A stretch of 64,000 nt of DNA from Erysipelotrichaceae bacterium (GTDB lineage: Bacteria; Bacillota_I; Bacilli_A; Erysipelotrichales; Erysipelotrichaceae): the NCBI GenBank assembly GCA_003543215.1, contig DPJD01000001.1, forward strand, positions 864,924 through 928,923, read 5' to 3'. A program made the translations under genes and the position numbers. This document shows positions 24,099-33,713 of the stretch, in pieces; within the stretch, counting starts at the first letter, position 1, and the number at the start of each line of letters is the position of its first letter. The notes beneath the pieces were generated by a model that saw only the letters and a program-made list of their open reading frames with translations, made no database searches and had not been told where the DNA came from.

Positions 24099-24941
24099 AT
24101 GCCTACGAAAAGCACTTTACTTACACCAACTGAGATTAATAAACTCAAGGTGAAATACAAAAAATATCTCAGTACCGTCAATAATCCCTACATTGATGCC
24201 TTTTATCGTTTACCAGAGTGTACGATCAGTATCTACACGTCTGGAAAGGTTGTCATACAGGGTGCCGATATCGACTTCATGGACACAAATACTAAACCAA
24301 GCTTTACTGCACATGCTGGTAGTGATGAAGTGGGGACGGGAGATTACTTTGGACCGGTAGTCGTAGCTGCTTGTTATGTGGATGATACACATTATGCACA
24401 AATCAAAGATTTGGGTATCCAAGATTCAAAAGCCATTGATGATTCCATGATTCAGAAGATTGCCCCTAAATTGATGGAACTTTTACCTTTTAGTGTTTTG
24501 ATTGTACAGAATGTGAAATACAATCAGATCCAAAAAGCAAACAATCTCAATGCGATCAAAGCCAAGCTCCACAATCAAGCGTATAAACATTTGATTGCAA
24601 AATTAAAGTTCACACCAGATCTGAATGTGATCGATCAATTCACACCTGCTGCACAATATTTCAAATATTTAAATGATGAACAGGATGTTTTTAAACATTT
24701 ACGTTTTGAAACCAAAGCAGAGAATAAGTATCTCGCGGTAGCCTGTGCATCCATTATTGCACGCGATCGCTTTCTAGCCGTTTGGAAACAAATGGAAGAG
24801 CAGTACAGTTTCACCTTCCCAAAAGGATCGGGTGCTTTGGTTGATCAAGCTGCACAACGCTTCGTCAATCAATATGGATTTGAAAAACTACATGAAGTCG
24901 CAAAACTTCATTTCAAGAACACACAAAAAATGGAGCGCTAA
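24099..24941 (+). CDS. rnhC: Ribonuclease HIII
   Basis: A 280-residue RNase HIII that removes RNA from RNA-DNA hybrids. The N-terminal TBP-like substrate-binding domain covers about 1-75, then the RNase H fold starts at AGSDEVGTGDYFGPVVVAA, with the DE pair as catalytic residues, DSKAI downstream and ACASIIARDRF near the end. Length is normal. It converges on comEB and its last codons form half of the hairpin that terminates comEB. The start seems leaderless. Confidence 0.95.
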   Translation: MPTKSTLLTPTEINKLKVKYKKYLSTVNNPYIDAFYRLPECTISIYTSGKVVIQGADIDFMDTNTKPSFTAHAGSDEVGTGDYFGPVVVAACYVDDTHYAQIKDLGIQDSKAIDDSMIQKIAPKLMELLPFSVLIVQNVKYNQIQKANNLNAIKAKLHNQAYKHLIAKLKFTPDLNVIDQFTPAAQYFKYLNDEQDVFKHLRFETKAENKYLAVACASIIARDRFLAVWKQMEEQYSFTFPKGSGALVDQAAQRFVNQYGFEKLHEVAKLHFKNTQKMER

Positions 24942-24952
24942 ATGTGCTCCAT
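24925..24952 (-). terminator. Terminator of the lspA-rluD-gluP-comEB operon inside the rnhC end
   Basis: Minus-strand ATGGAGC-N9-GCTCCAT followed by TTTTTTGTG. The loop holds both overlapping stop codons (rnhC TAA, comEB TAG), so the T tract lies within rnhC coding sequence. Confidence 0.7.
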
Positions 24953-25420
24953 GACTTCGACTTTGACTTTTTTCGTGAGTTGAACCATCTTGACACCCGC
25001 ACTCTCCAACATGCGCTTACTGGCAAGCACACTTTCGCTGGATGCGTATTTGTCCGATTCATAGACGATTTCTTGAATACCGGATTGAATGATCGCTTTT
25101 GCGCATTCATGACATGGAAACAAGGATACATAGATTGAACAGCCTTTGACCGAACGTGGACTGTTCAGAATCGCATTCAGTTCCGCATGCACGACATACA
25201 CATACTTTGTCTCTAAACTGGAACCTTCATTTTCCCATGGATATTCATCATCTGAACAGCCCTTGGGGAAACCATTGTATCCAATGCTTACGACCTTATG
25301 TTCTTGATCAACGATAACAGCTCCAACTTGTGTGTTGGGGTCTTTTGAACGCAAGGCAGATAAATGGGCAATGCCCATGAAGTAGGTTTCCCAGCTGATC
25401 GCATTGGCTCTTTTCATCAT
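24938..25420 (-). CDS. comEB: dCMP deaminase-family protein
   Basis: A 160-residue zinc-dependent deaminase with the His-Ala-Glu site (HAELNAI) and PCHECAKAII carrying the two zinc Cys. It resembles ComEB/dCMP deaminases that make dUMP from dCMP, and so supplies dTMP synthesis. The neighbouring dimeric dUTPase at 29240 would work in the same pool. The start overlaps gluP by 4 nt. Confidence 0.92.
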   Translation of the reverse strand: MMKRANAISWETYFMGIAHLSALRSKDPNTQVGAVIVDQEHKVVSIGYNGFPKGCSDDEYPWENEGSSLETKYVYVVHAELNAILNSPRSVKGCSIYVSLFPCHECAKAIIQSGIQEIVYESDKYASSESVLASKRMLESAGVKMVQLTKKVKVEVMEHI

Positions 25421-26655
25421 TCCACCTCTTGATAATAATCAAACAACTTATCTTCCATCATCTCGCTGTATCCTTTTAAACCCACATCCTCCGCAATATC
25501 CAAGACCCATTGATCGGTTTTACCATAGAGTGGGAGATAATTCTGATTCTGTGCAGCCAAGGTCACGACCGCCATACTCAAGACGATCAAGGCAAGATAA
25601 GCATGTTTACGTAAAGGAGCCCAGGATGGTTTTCTCGATAACATGAACCCCAACAAGATCCCAACGATCAGCCCTCCCATATGCCCCAAGACACTGACTT
25701 GAGGGATGAAATTGATCAAGACATTGATGAATACCATGCGCATGATTTGTGAGCGAATCATCGGTTGACGCATCAAGCCGCTTTCGTACAAATACACCAA
25801 CATCACACCCAGTAAAGCATATAAGCCGCCACTGATACCGACGACAAGATTATTGCCTTCAGCCGCGAAGACGAAGAAAGTCCCAAAGAAAATCCCATTG
25901 ATTAAAATAATCAAAAAGCGTTTGGTTCCATATAAGCGTTCAATGAAACTTCCAATATTGATCAGTGCGATGGAGTTCATCAACACATGAAAGATGTCGA
26001 TATGAATGAAACCCGTTGTAAGCAAACGCCAATATTCATTGTTTGCCAAGACAAAGGTTTTATAATAAGCTCCAATAAAAATCGCAGCTGCGAACACATC
26101 ATAGCCTATGAACTGCATGCCCATCAGAAAAAGCGTGATGCTTATGATCACAGCTGTGATGATCATCGTTCCACGGGGTAAACTTTTAACCTGTTCGATT
26201 AAGGTCATGGGTTTGTTCGATTTACGCATGGCTTTTATTTTTTCTTTGATTTCTTCCAGTTCTTGGTTGGGATCTTCAACCTTGACAAATGCATCCTTCA
26301 ATTCAGGAAATTGTTGGACGAAGCCATTATCCAATGCCTCTGGACTGATGACACAATGCATGCCGTCGGGATTGATTTCCTCAAGTGTTCCTTCATCATC
26401 GATCTGTACATCCCAAAACGTAGGTTGGGTACTCATGACTTGCTCAATGGCTTCACGAATCTTATGGGTGCGTTCTTCAATGGATTGAATGTTAAAACCA
26501 CTCGCTAAGGAGAGTCGAACTAAACCATAGGCTTCTTTTTTAGGGTTGTTCAACCAGATTTCTTCTTGAATCGGACGGACATCGATGAGTTGATACCCAT
26601 ATTTTTCAATCAGAACGTGTGCTGCTTTAAACAACCAATATTCTTTGATATTCAT
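25417..26655 (-). CDS. gluP: Rhomboid-family intramembrane serine protease
   Basis: A 412-residue protein with a soluble N-terminal half (about 1-150, including a coiled segment) and seven membrane helices in the second half. The catalytic Ser is in VGISGGLYALLG and the partner His in LGHMGGLIVGILLG. The layout matches the GluP (YqgP) group of Bacillus, which cleaves membrane proteins. It is embedded between rluD and comEB with 4-nt overlaps on both sides. The symbol is a family-level call. Confidence 0.85.
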   Translation of the reverse strand: MNIKEYWLFKAAHVLIEKYGYQLIDVRPIQEEIWLNNPKKEAYGLVRLSLASGFNIQSIEERTHKIREAIEQVMSTQPTFWDVQIDDEGTLEEINPDGMHCVISPEALDNGFVQQFPELKDAFVKVEDPNQELEEIKEKIKAMRKSNKPMTLIEQVKSLPRGTMIITAVIISITLFLMGMQFIGYDVFAAAIFIGAYYKTFVLANNEYWRLLTTGFIHIDIFHVLMNSIALINIGSFIERLYGTKRFLIILINGIFFGTFFVFAAEGNNLVVGISGGLYALLGVMLVYLYESGLMRQPMIRSQIMRMVFINVLINFIPQVSVLGHMGGLIVGILLGFMLSRKPSWAPLRKHAYLALIVLSMAVVTLAAQNQNYLPLYGKTDQWVLDIAEDVGLKGYSEMMEDKLFDYYQEVE

Positions 26656-27563
26656 GCCTTATCCAATTCCTCCAATACCTGCTTAAAAACTTCAGGCATT
26701 TCTGCCTCAAACTGCATGACTTCTTGTGTTCGCGGATGAATGAATTCAATGCGTTGCGCATGAAGACATTGACCTTGTGTTTCGAGTGTCTTTTTGATGG
26801 AATACTTTGGATCCCCAACAATTGGAAAATTGATGTATTGGAAATGAACGCGGATTTGATGTGTTCTTCCGGTATCCAATTGGCATTCCACCAGGGTATA
26901 CGCCTCATAACGTTTCATGACTTTGAAATGTGTCAAGGCAGGACGTGCATTCATTGAGGTGACCGTCATCTTTTGACGATCGCTTTTATCACGACCGATC
27001 GGAGCTTCGATGGTTCCTACATTGTGTTGGATCACACCGTGAACCAAGGCGATGTAGGTCCGCTTCAGCGTCCGTTTGGCCAGTTGTTCACTTAGATTTT
27101 GATGGGCAAGATCATTCTTAGCCACCACCAAGCAACCACTGGTATCTTTGTCGATACGATGGACAATCCCTGGACGCAAGACACCATTGATACCGGAGAG
27201 ATCTTTACAATGTGCTAACAAACCGTTGACTAAAGTATGATTCGGATTGCCTGCACCTGGATGAACGACCATTCCCTTTGGCTTATTGACGACAATAAGA
27301 TCTTTGTCTTCATAGAGTACATCCAAATCCATCTCCTCGGCTTCAACCTTCAATTCTTCATCTTCCGGCCATTCAGCTGAAATGATGTCATTGGTCTTAA
27401 CTTTGGTATTCGCTTTGACTTCAAGATCATTGATGGTGATGAAACCATTCACAATCAAATCTTGAATCCGTGTCCGCGACAATTCCGGTAAGATTTCTAC
27501 ACACAACTTATCAAAACGCAAACCATTTTGCGCCTCACTTACAATAAACTCAAGATTTTCCAT
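26652..27563 (-). CDS. rluD: RluD-like pseudouridine synthase
   Basis: About 303 residues with an N-terminal S4 RNA-binding domain (FDKLCVEILPELSRTRIQDLI) and the RluA-family catalytic domain, including GIVHRIDKDTSGCLVVA with the catalytic Asp. It modifies uridines in 23S rRNA (RluD-like specificity is not provable here). Start taken at Met10 of the longest frame (MENLEFIV), because the longer frame overlaps lspA more and that Met is preceded by GGAAAG. Part of the lspA-rluD pair common in Bacillota. Confidence 0.92.
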   Translation of the reverse strand: MENLEFIVSEAQNGLRFDKLCVEILPELSRTRIQDLIVNGFITINDLEVKANTKVKTNDIISAEWPEDEELKVEAEEMDLDVLYEDKDLIVVNKPKGMVVHPGAGNPNHTLVNGLLAHCKDLSGINGVLRPGIVHRIDKDTSGCLVVAKNDLAHQNLSEQLAKRTLKRTYIALVHGVIQHNVGTIEAPIGRDKSDRQKMTVTSMNARPALTHFKVMKRYEAYTLVECQLDTGRTHQIRVHFQYINFPIVGDPKYSIKKTLETQGQCLHAQRIEFIHPRTQEVMQFEAEMPEVFKQVLEELDKA

Positions 27564-28035
27564 GTTCACTCTTTCCTTCCAACAAGGCATCCAATATCAA
27601 TAAACCAACTCCGACATTGAGACTGATGTCCGCAATGTTAAAGACAGGAAAATAGTAAGCGAAAATCTTAAACGATAGGAAATCTCGGACATAACCCAAA
27701 AGCAAACGATCCATGAAATTACCCAAAGCTCCAGCAAATAGAAACATCAAGCTCACTCTAAGAATGACTTGACGTTGTTCAGTTTTGAGGAAATACCAGA
27801 CCATGCCCGCCATCGCGACCAAGCTGATCAAGATGAAAAACCACAATTGCCCCTCTAGAATACTCCAAGCTGCGCCTGTATTTTTAAGATACGTCAGCCA
27901 AAAGAAGTCTTTGATTACTTCGAGGCGTTCTCCATATTCGAATACACGGACGATGATGCCTTTACTGAAAGCATCCGCCATTACGATCGCCGCAACGATC
28001 AAAAGTTCATATTTCTTAATCTTCATATCCACCAT
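27550..28035 (-). CDS. lspA: Lipoprotein signal peptidase II
   Basis: A 161-residue membrane aspartyl protease with four helices. Conserved motifs are FWLTYLKNTGAAWSI, GALGNFMDRL and VFNIADISLNVGV; the Asp residues in the last two are the catalytic pair. It removes signal peptides from lipoproteins such as the FMN and FAD lipoproteins of this window. The start may be Met1 or Met4. It is the first gene of the lspA-rluD-gluP-comEB unit. Confidence 0.95.
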   Translation of the reverse strand: MVDMKIKKYELLIVAAIVMADAFSKGIIVRVFEYGERLEVIKDFFWLTYLKNTGAAWSILEGQLWFFILISLVAMAGMVWYFLKTEQRQVILRVSLMFLFAGALGNFMDRLLLGYVRDFLSFKIFAYYFPVFNIADISLNVGVGLLILDALLEGKSEHGKS

Positions 28036-28043
28036 TATAACAG

Positions 28044-28068
28044 AAAAAACCTTCCCCGAAAGGAAGGT
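28044..28068 (-). terminator. Terminator of M42 peptidase gene
   Basis: Minus-strand ACCTTCC-TTTCGG-GGAAGGT then TTTTT, a few bases after the stop. Confidence 0.88.
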
Positions 28069-28073
28069 GATTC

Positions 28074-29186
28074 TTATCGATTACTGACGCGTAAACTTTC
28101 CAACACATTGCGATCCAAACGTTTCGCAAATTCTACAATCAAGGTGATCGTATCGACCACATCTTTACGATGGATCAAAGCACGATGCGAATGGATATAA
28201 CGGGAAGGAATGGACAAGGTCACATTGATGATGCCATCAAAGGCCTTATGCATTTCACCAGAGTCGGTTCCTCCTGCCAACAAGAGGTCATATTGAACAT
28301 CCAAATTCAGTTCCTTAGACAAATCACTGAGATAGTTGATGAAACCGCGATGACCCAAATGCGAACCATCTTGAATCGCAATCGTCACTCCGACACCCAT
28401 TTTACTACCCGGTTCAGCCCCTGGAATATCATTTGCCAAGGTCACATCCAACGCGATACCGATATCCGGTTTGACCGCATAAGTTGCTGTCTTAGCACCA
28501 CGTAAGCCTACTTCTTCTTGAACCGTACCGACGGCATAAACATCGGCACTGTGTGTTTCATTCTTTAAACGCAAGAGCACTTCACTCGCAATGATCGCAC
28601 CAATGCGATCATCCCAAGCCTTAGCCGCCAAATAGTTCGGATTGGCCATGACATTGAAATCGGAACGTGGCGTAACCATATCCCCTGGACGAATGCCCAA
28701 CAATTCGATTTCAGCTTTATCCTTGACCCCTAAATCCACAAACATGTCTTTGACATCAATGACCTTGTTTCTTACATCAGCAGGCATGCCATGCGGAGGC
28801 TTCGATCCAACAATCCCCATATATTCACGACCATCACGGGTTGTGATCGTCAAGGCTTGTGATAAGAGCACATGGCCCCACCAACCGCCGACTGGCGCAA
28901 TCTTCAAGAAACCTTTGTCATCGATATGACGGACGACGAAACCAATTTCATCAATGTGTCCCGCCAACATCAACTTGACTCCATCACCGCTGCCCTTTTT
29001 GAGCGCAATCAAGGAACCTAAATTATCATAACTGAATTCATCCGCAACCCCTTCAAGCCATTTCTTCATGACACGGGTCGCTGCTTTTTCATTCCCCGAA
29101 ATACCATTCGCATCGGTGAATTCTTGCATTAACTCAAGATTCAACTCACCATATGCCTTTTCAATTTCAACTACTTTTTCACTCAT
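28074..29186 (-). CDS. M42 family metallo-aminopeptidase
   Basis: A 370-residue cytoplasmic di-zinc peptidase (PepA/endoglucanase-M-like, TET aminopeptidase group). Metal ligands and catalytic residues are visible in LAGHIDEIGFVV, AKAWDDRIGA, TVQEEVGLRGA and RYIHSHRA. The first residues (AYGELNLELMQEFTDANGISGNE) are the usual substrate-domain start. It probably degrades peptides to amino acids, which fits an amino-acid-fermenting organism. Single-gene unit. Confidence 0.92.
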   Translation of the reverse strand: MSEKVVEIEKAYGELNLELMQEFTDANGISGNEKAATRVMKKWLEGVADEFSYDNLGSLIALKKGSGDGVKLMLAGHIDEIGFVVRHIDDKGFLKIAPVGGWWGHVLLSQALTITTRDGREYMGIVGSKPPHGMPADVRNKVIDVKDMFVDLGVKDKAEIELLGIRPGDMVTPRSDFNVMANPNYLAAKAWDDRIGAIIASEVLLRLKNETHSADVYAVGTVQEEVGLRGAKTATYAVKPDIGIALDVTLANDIPGAEPGSKMGVGVTIAIQDGSHLGHRGFINYLSDLSKELNLDVQYDLLLAGGTDSGEMHKAFDGIINVTLSIPSRYIHSHRALIHRKDVVDTITLIVEFAKRLDRNVLESLRVSNR

Positions 29187-29239
29187 GTTTCAACCTCACT
29201 TGAAAAATATTATACGCTAGCTCAAACTTACAAACAAGC

Positions 29240-29731
29240 TTAATACGCCTCACTTTGACGGATATGATTGGTCTTATTCTTGGCATAATAGGTTTCGATG
29301 CATGCTTTTTCATCAAAGTTTAAAGCCTTGGCCATCGTCGCCATCAAAACACCGACTTGATTGAAATGCTCGAAATCAAAATGATCGACCAAGGCAGTAC
29401 TGGCATTGATCCAATCAATGAACAACTGAGTCAGATTCACATCATCTTCTTTGGAATGGAAAATCATCGTATCCAAACCTAAATCGATGCCCAAAGAAAT
29501 CACAAAGTGCATGGTGTCACTGAACTCTTCCAAAAGAACATCATTATGACTTGGACCTTTGAGTGACCAATACTTGAAACAACGTGTCTCATTGGCTAAT
29601 TCATTGATTTCCACAATTAAAGCGAGCACGCGTTTGATACGCGTGTTGTGTCGTACTTCTTGATGTAAAGTCATGATGCGTTCATCTAATTGCGCTTGAA
29701 GCGCAATGAGTTCACTTAAATTTAGTTGCAT
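29240..29731 (-). CDS. Dimeric dUTPase-like protein
   Basis: A 163-residue all-helical protein of the dUTPase_2/MazG-like fold. The metal-binding motifs are EINELANETRCFKYWS (ExxxE) and LEEFSDTMHFVISL (ExxD). It would hydrolyse dUTP to dUMP and PPi, keeping uracil out of DNA and feeding thymidylate synthesis. It follows the MORN-like gene by 13 nt at the end of the ABC transporter operon. Confidence 0.85.
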   Translation of the reverse strand: MQLNLSELIALQAQLDERIMTLHQEVRHNTRIKRVLALIVEINELANETRCFKYWSLKGPSHNDVLLEEFSDTMHFVISLGIDLGLDTMIFHSKEDDVNLTQLFIDWINASTALVDHFDFEHFNQVGVLMATMAKALNFDEKACIETYYAKNKTNHIRQSEAY

Positions 29732-29744
29732 ACCCTAACCCTCT

Positions 29745-30023
29745 TTATTTCTTACGTTGGGTGACTTTATGAACTTCACCCTTTTCATCATAAGTCGTCC
29801 ATTCACCAACAGGCTCACCTTTTTCAAAGTGACCCGAACGCTTTAGCGTCCCATCGACACGATACCATTCCCAATAGCCTTCAGGTTGATCATTGACCAT
29901 CAAACCTTTGGACCACATTGTTTTCCCATTCGCATGATACTTGATGGTCATGCCATCAATAATCTCAATTTGCTTTTCTTTGACGCCATTAGGATGGATC
30001 AAATCACAGTTGTCGTTGTTCAT
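29745..30023 (-). CDS. Small YwqK/MORN-repeat-like protein
   Basis: A 92-residue soluble protein with two to three MORN-like repeats of about 23 residues (KYHANGKTMWSKGLMVNDQP, WYRVDGTLKRSGHFEKGEPV, TYDEKGEVHKV). It resembles YwqK-type proteins, which are often annotated as toxin-antitoxin antitoxins, but no toxin is adjacent. The start overlaps the ABC exporter stop by 20 nt. Function unknown. Confidence 0.7.
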   Translation of the reverse strand: MNNDNCDLIHPNGVKEKQIEIIDGMTIKYHANGKTMWSKGLMVNDQPEGYWEWYRVDGTLKRSGHFEKGEPVGEWTTYDEKGEVHKVTQRKK

Positions 30024-31884
30024 TAGATTCTTTGATGTTCAAGAGTTCATTCTGACGCTCTTCATTGAACTGATTGGTGTATAAACGATAGTATTGTCCT
30101 TTTAGACGCATTAGGCTGGAATGGGTGCCATCCTCTGCGATACGACCTTTATCAATCAATAAGATCCGATCCGCATTGACGATCGTGGATAAACGATGGG
30201 CGATGATGAAGGTTGTCTTATCTTTAAGTACCGATTCAATCGCTGTTTGGATGATGTGTTCGGTTTCCGTATCGATACTTGAACTTGCCTCATCCAAGAT
30301 AAAGATGCTTGGATTTGCCAAGATGGCGCGAGCGAATGAGATCAACTGTTTTTGACCCGTAGAGAGTCTACCTCCCCCTTCGCCCACATCGCTCTGATAC
30401 CCTTCTTCCATTTGAATGATGAAGTCATGCGCAGAGACACGTTTTGCGGCCTCGATCACTTCTTCTTCTGTAGCACTCAACTTCCCATAACGAATGTTTT
30501 CCATGATCGAACCTGAAAACAAATGGGGTGCTTGTAAGACATAACCAAGATTGCTGTGTAGCCATCCCAGCGAACGATCCTGAATATCAATGCCGTCGAC
30601 TTTGATGTGTCCCGCTTTGGGTTCATAGAAGCGACAGATCAGATTCACGATCGTACTCTTGCCACTTCCCGTTTCACCCACCAAGGCGATGGTTTGACCT
30701 GCAAAGACATCTAAACTGAAGTCAGTTAGAACTGGCTCTTCTTTTTTATAGTAGAAATCCACATGTTCAAAGGACACATCACCCCGTATCGCTTCATATT
30801 CCGCTTCTTTAGGATCCAGAATACTTCCATAGCGTGCAATGACATCGGCACGATCTACTAAATCAATATCCGCATTGAGTAGACTCAAAACACGTTCAGC
30901 TGAAGCCTGAGCCATTTGAAACTCAGCCAAAAGTCGAGCGATTTGACGTAAAGGTTCAAAGAATTGTGCTGCGTATTGCGTAAACAGTACCAAAGTCCCA
31001 AAAGCCAAGGTTCCAACCAAGACTTCTTGGCCACCCAACCAAATAAGCATGGCACTGGAGAAGGCTCCCAAGCCCATAACCATGGGCATGAAGGCAGCTG
31101 AAAGAATCGCAGCCTTTACGGACTGGCTCTTCATATCCTGTGTCAACGCCTTGAAATCATGACTTTGTTTTGATTCCAAACCCATCGTCTTCGTCGTCTT
31201 AGCACCCAAGATACCTTCACTGTAAGCAGCGGTGATCTTTGAATTGATCTTACGTGTCAAACGATATCGATTGAGAATCTTCTTCTGGAAAATAATACTG
31301 ATGTAGGCCAAGAATGGCACAACCACCAAGACCATCAAAGCCAACTTCCAATTGACCACCAACATCACGGTACTGACCCCAAGAATCAAGGTCAAGCCCC
31401 ATACCAAGTCGATGATCGACCAGGATACGATATCCGCCAAACGACCGATATCACTGGTCAAGCGTGCCATGATCCAACCCTGTGGTGTCTTATCAAAGTA
31501 AGCAAAGGATTGTTCCTGAAGCTTACGGAAAGCTTGATTACGGATATCATAAGCAAATTGCATTTCGATCTTACCCGTAAACCGGATAAAGACATAGACC
31601 ACCATGGCTTGTAGGATGATCAAAACAATATACGCAATCCCAAAAGGTTGAAGCTGTTTCAAATCCCCATTGGCTAAGACGAAAAAATCAATGGCTGTTT
31701 TATTCAAGAACGGAAAGATGATATCGATGATCGCCATCGAGATCATCGAAACAAAGATAATCGTTAGATCTTTCTTATAACTAAAGAAATGCTTTAGGAT
31801 GCGACGCCATAAGTGGGTATCTAAATGATCGGTATTAAATTCTTGTTCCTCAAAATGCTCACTCAAGCGAATCACCTCCTTCAA
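30004..31884 (-). CDS. ABC exporter half-transporter (catalytic-site partner)
   Basis: A 626-residue type IV ABC exporter with six membrane helices (about 30-330) and a C-terminal ATPase: Walker A GETGSGKST, Q-loop YVLQAPHLF, signature LSTGQKQL, Walker B IFILDEASSSID with catalytic Glu, and the switch His in IIAHRLST. The signature LSTGQ departs from LSGGQ. It overlaps the partner gene by 26 nt, and together they form a heterodimer like BmrCD or TM287/288, probably for drug or lipid export. Substrate unknown. Confidence 0.9.
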   Translation of the reverse strand: MKEVIRLSEHFEEQEFNTDHLDTHLWRRILKHFFSYKKDLTIIFVSMISMAIIDIIFPFLNKTAIDFFVLANGDLKQLQPFGIAYIVLIILQAMVVYVFIRFTGKIEMQFAYDIRNQAFRKLQEQSFAYFDKTPQGWIMARLTSDIGRLADIVSWSIIDLVWGLTLILGVSTVMLVVNWKLALMVLVVVPFLAYISIIFQKKILNRYRLTRKINSKITAAYSEGILGAKTTKTMGLESKQSHDFKALTQDMKSQSVKAAILSAAFMPMVMGLGAFSSAMLIWLGGQEVLVGTLAFGTLVLFTQYAAQFFEPLRQIARLLAEFQMAQASAERVLSLLNADIDLVDRADVIARYGSILDPKEAEYEAIRGDVSFEHVDFYYKKEEPVLTDFSLDVFAGQTIALVGETGSGKSTIVNLICRFYEPKAGHIKVDGIDIQDRSLGWLHSNLGYVLQAPHLFSGSIMENIRYGKLSATEEEVIEAAKRVSAHDFIIQMEEGYQSDVGEGGGRLSTGQKQLISFARAILANPSIFILDEASSSIDTETEHIIQTAIESVLKDKTTFIIAHRLSTIVNADRILLIDKGRIAEDGTHSSLMRLKGQYYRLYTNQFNEERQNELLNIKESNEQRQL

Positions 31885-33661
31885 TCATTTGGTTTTGTAT
31901 CCATGCGATACGCTTATATAAGCCCTCTTCTTCTAGTAGACTTTGGTGCGTACCCAATTGTGAAATAACACCATTCTCAAGAACGATGATCTTATCGGCT
32001 TGCATCGCAGATAAAATACGATGGGTGATGATCAAAGTCGTCACACCCTGGGCACGATCTTTCAAAGCTGTACGAATGCGCTCATCCGTATGCGCATCCA
32101 CTGCTGATAAGGAATCATCAAAAATCAAAATGGGTGTATCACTTAAAATCGTACGTGCGATCGCAATTCGCTGTTTCTGTCCACCTGACAAGGTCACACC
32201 CTTTTCACCCACTAAAGTGCGATAACCTAAATCAAATTCATGGATGACACGATTGACCGAAGCCATTTCAGCAGCACGTTTGACTTCATTTTCATCCGCA
32301 TTTGGTTTCGCAACCCGAATGTTCTCTAAGATCGTCTTTGAAAACAAGAAAGGTTCCTGTAAGACGATTCCAATGTTTTGACGAATATGAGCCTTTTGAA
32401 TCGTACGAAGTTCATGTCCATTGAGTTGAATCGATCCATCTGTATACTCATAAAGACGCGTCAAGAGATGCACCAAAGATGACTTGCCACTTCCCGTAGG
32501 ACCTAAGATAGCGACGGTCTCACCTTTCTTAATGGTGAAACTGACATCTCTCAATACAGGCTCATGACCATCAGGATATTGGAAACGGACATGATCAAAG
32601 ACGATGTCCCCTTTCACATCCACCACATCACCACTCGCTAGATCTTCAATCGATTCATCAAAAATCTCATTCAAACGCTTCAGTGAAACCAACATCTTAC
32701 CCAAATCCGACAGGATTCTTCCCACATTCCGGATTGGCCATAAGATCATGGATTCATAAGATAAGAAGACAAAAAATTGACCCACGGTGATCTCACCATT
32801 TTGAGCGGCGAAGATACCAAAGATGACCACAATGAAAATTTGAGTTAAAACGATCAAATCACTGGTTGCCCAATACATCCCCAAGAGTTCAATCAGTTTG
32901 TAAGTAAGATTCTTGTAGTTGCGATTCTTCACATCAAACTTGGCAAGTTCATGGACTTCACGATTGAACGCTTTAACCACACGTGTTCCTGACAAATTTT
33001 CTTGTAAGACGGTTGAAAGTTCCCCTTCTGCTTCATCACTTGCCTTAAACATGGCTTGCATGCGTTTGAAAAAGAAATACGCGAACAACACTAGGATCGG
33101 CAAAGTGATCATTGCGATCAAAGCCAATCGTAGATTGATTTGAAGCAAGATGAACATCGCAATGCTTGCGATCGAAATGGCATAGACCAATTCTGAAACT
33201 TGACCCGCTAAGAAACGACGAATCGTATCCACATCCGAAGTACAACGTTGAATCAGATCCCCTGACTTCGCATTAACATGCGAATGGTAGGGCATCAATT
33301 GAAGATGATCAAATAGATCATTCCTTAAGCGTTCAACGAAACGCTCACTGATGACACCATTGAGATGTCCTCTAAAATACATCAAAACAAAAATAATGAG
33401 ATTGACGCCGATGATCATCAAAGCAGCCAACCACAAATGATTACGAATGGACTCCACACCACCAAAAAGATTGCTATACCAAATTAGCCAAGACGCATCA
33501 ATGCTTGCACCATTGATGACATTGTCAATCAGGAAAGCGAACAAGAGTGGTGAAATCAGCGTTAGTGAAACATAACTGATGACCACAACAAAAAGTGAGG
33601 CCATCCGCAGTCTCAATCCTTTTAAATACTTCATGAATAATTGATTAATTGTCATAAACAC
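31859..33661 (-). CDS. ABC exporter half-transporter (degenerate-site partner)
   Basis: A 600-residue half-transporter with six membrane helices and an ATPase: Walker A GPTGSGKSS, signature LSGGQKQR, Walker B ILIFDDSLSAVD and switch His in IITHRILS. The residue after Walker B is Asp rather than Glu. With LSTGQ in the partner this gives one canonical and one degenerate ATP site, as known for heterodimeric exporters. Start may be Met1 or Met3. No dedicated regulator is next to it. Confidence 0.9.
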   Translation of the reverse strand: MFMTINQLFMKYLKGLRLRMASLFVVVISYVSLTLISPLLFAFLIDNVINGASIDASWLIWYSNLFGGVESIRNHLWLAALMIIGVNLIIFVLMYFRGHLNGVISERFVERLRNDLFDHLQLMPYHSHVNAKSGDLIQRCTSDVDTIRRFLAGQVSELVYAISIASIAMFILLQINLRLALIAMITLPILVLFAYFFFKRMQAMFKASDEAEGELSTVLQENLSGTRVVKAFNREVHELAKFDVKNRNYKNLTYKLIELLGMYWATSDLIVLTQIFIVVIFGIFAAQNGEITVGQFFVFLSYESMILWPIRNVGRILSDLGKMLVSLKRLNEIFDESIEDLASGDVVDVKGDIVFDHVRFQYPDGHEPVLRDVSFTIKKGETVAILGPTGSGKSSLVHLLTRLYEYTDGSIQLNGHELRTIQKAHIRQNIGIVLQEPFLFSKTILENIRVAKPNADENEVKRAAEMASVNRVIHEFDLGYRTLVGEKGVTLSGGQKQRIAIARTILSDTPILIFDDSLSAVDAHTDERIRTALKDRAQGVTTLIITHRILSAMQADKIIVLENGVISQLGTHQSLLEEEGLYKRIAWIQNQMIEGGDSLE

Positions 33662-33687
33662 CTCAAAATCCTTCTCTATTATACTTC

Positions 33688-33713
33688 AAAAAGAAAACAG
33701 TGGGACACTGTTT
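33688..33713 (-). terminator. Terminator of the rocF-glpK-NusGII-Gx operon
   Basis: Minus-strand AAACAGTG-TCC-CACTGTTT then TCTTTTTG, overlapping the Gx gene stop. Confidence 0.85.

Noticed and set aside
29745..30023. Toxin-antitoxin module based on the YwqK-like protein
   Set aside because: No toxin-like gene is adjacent; the neighbours are an ABC exporter and a dUTPase.
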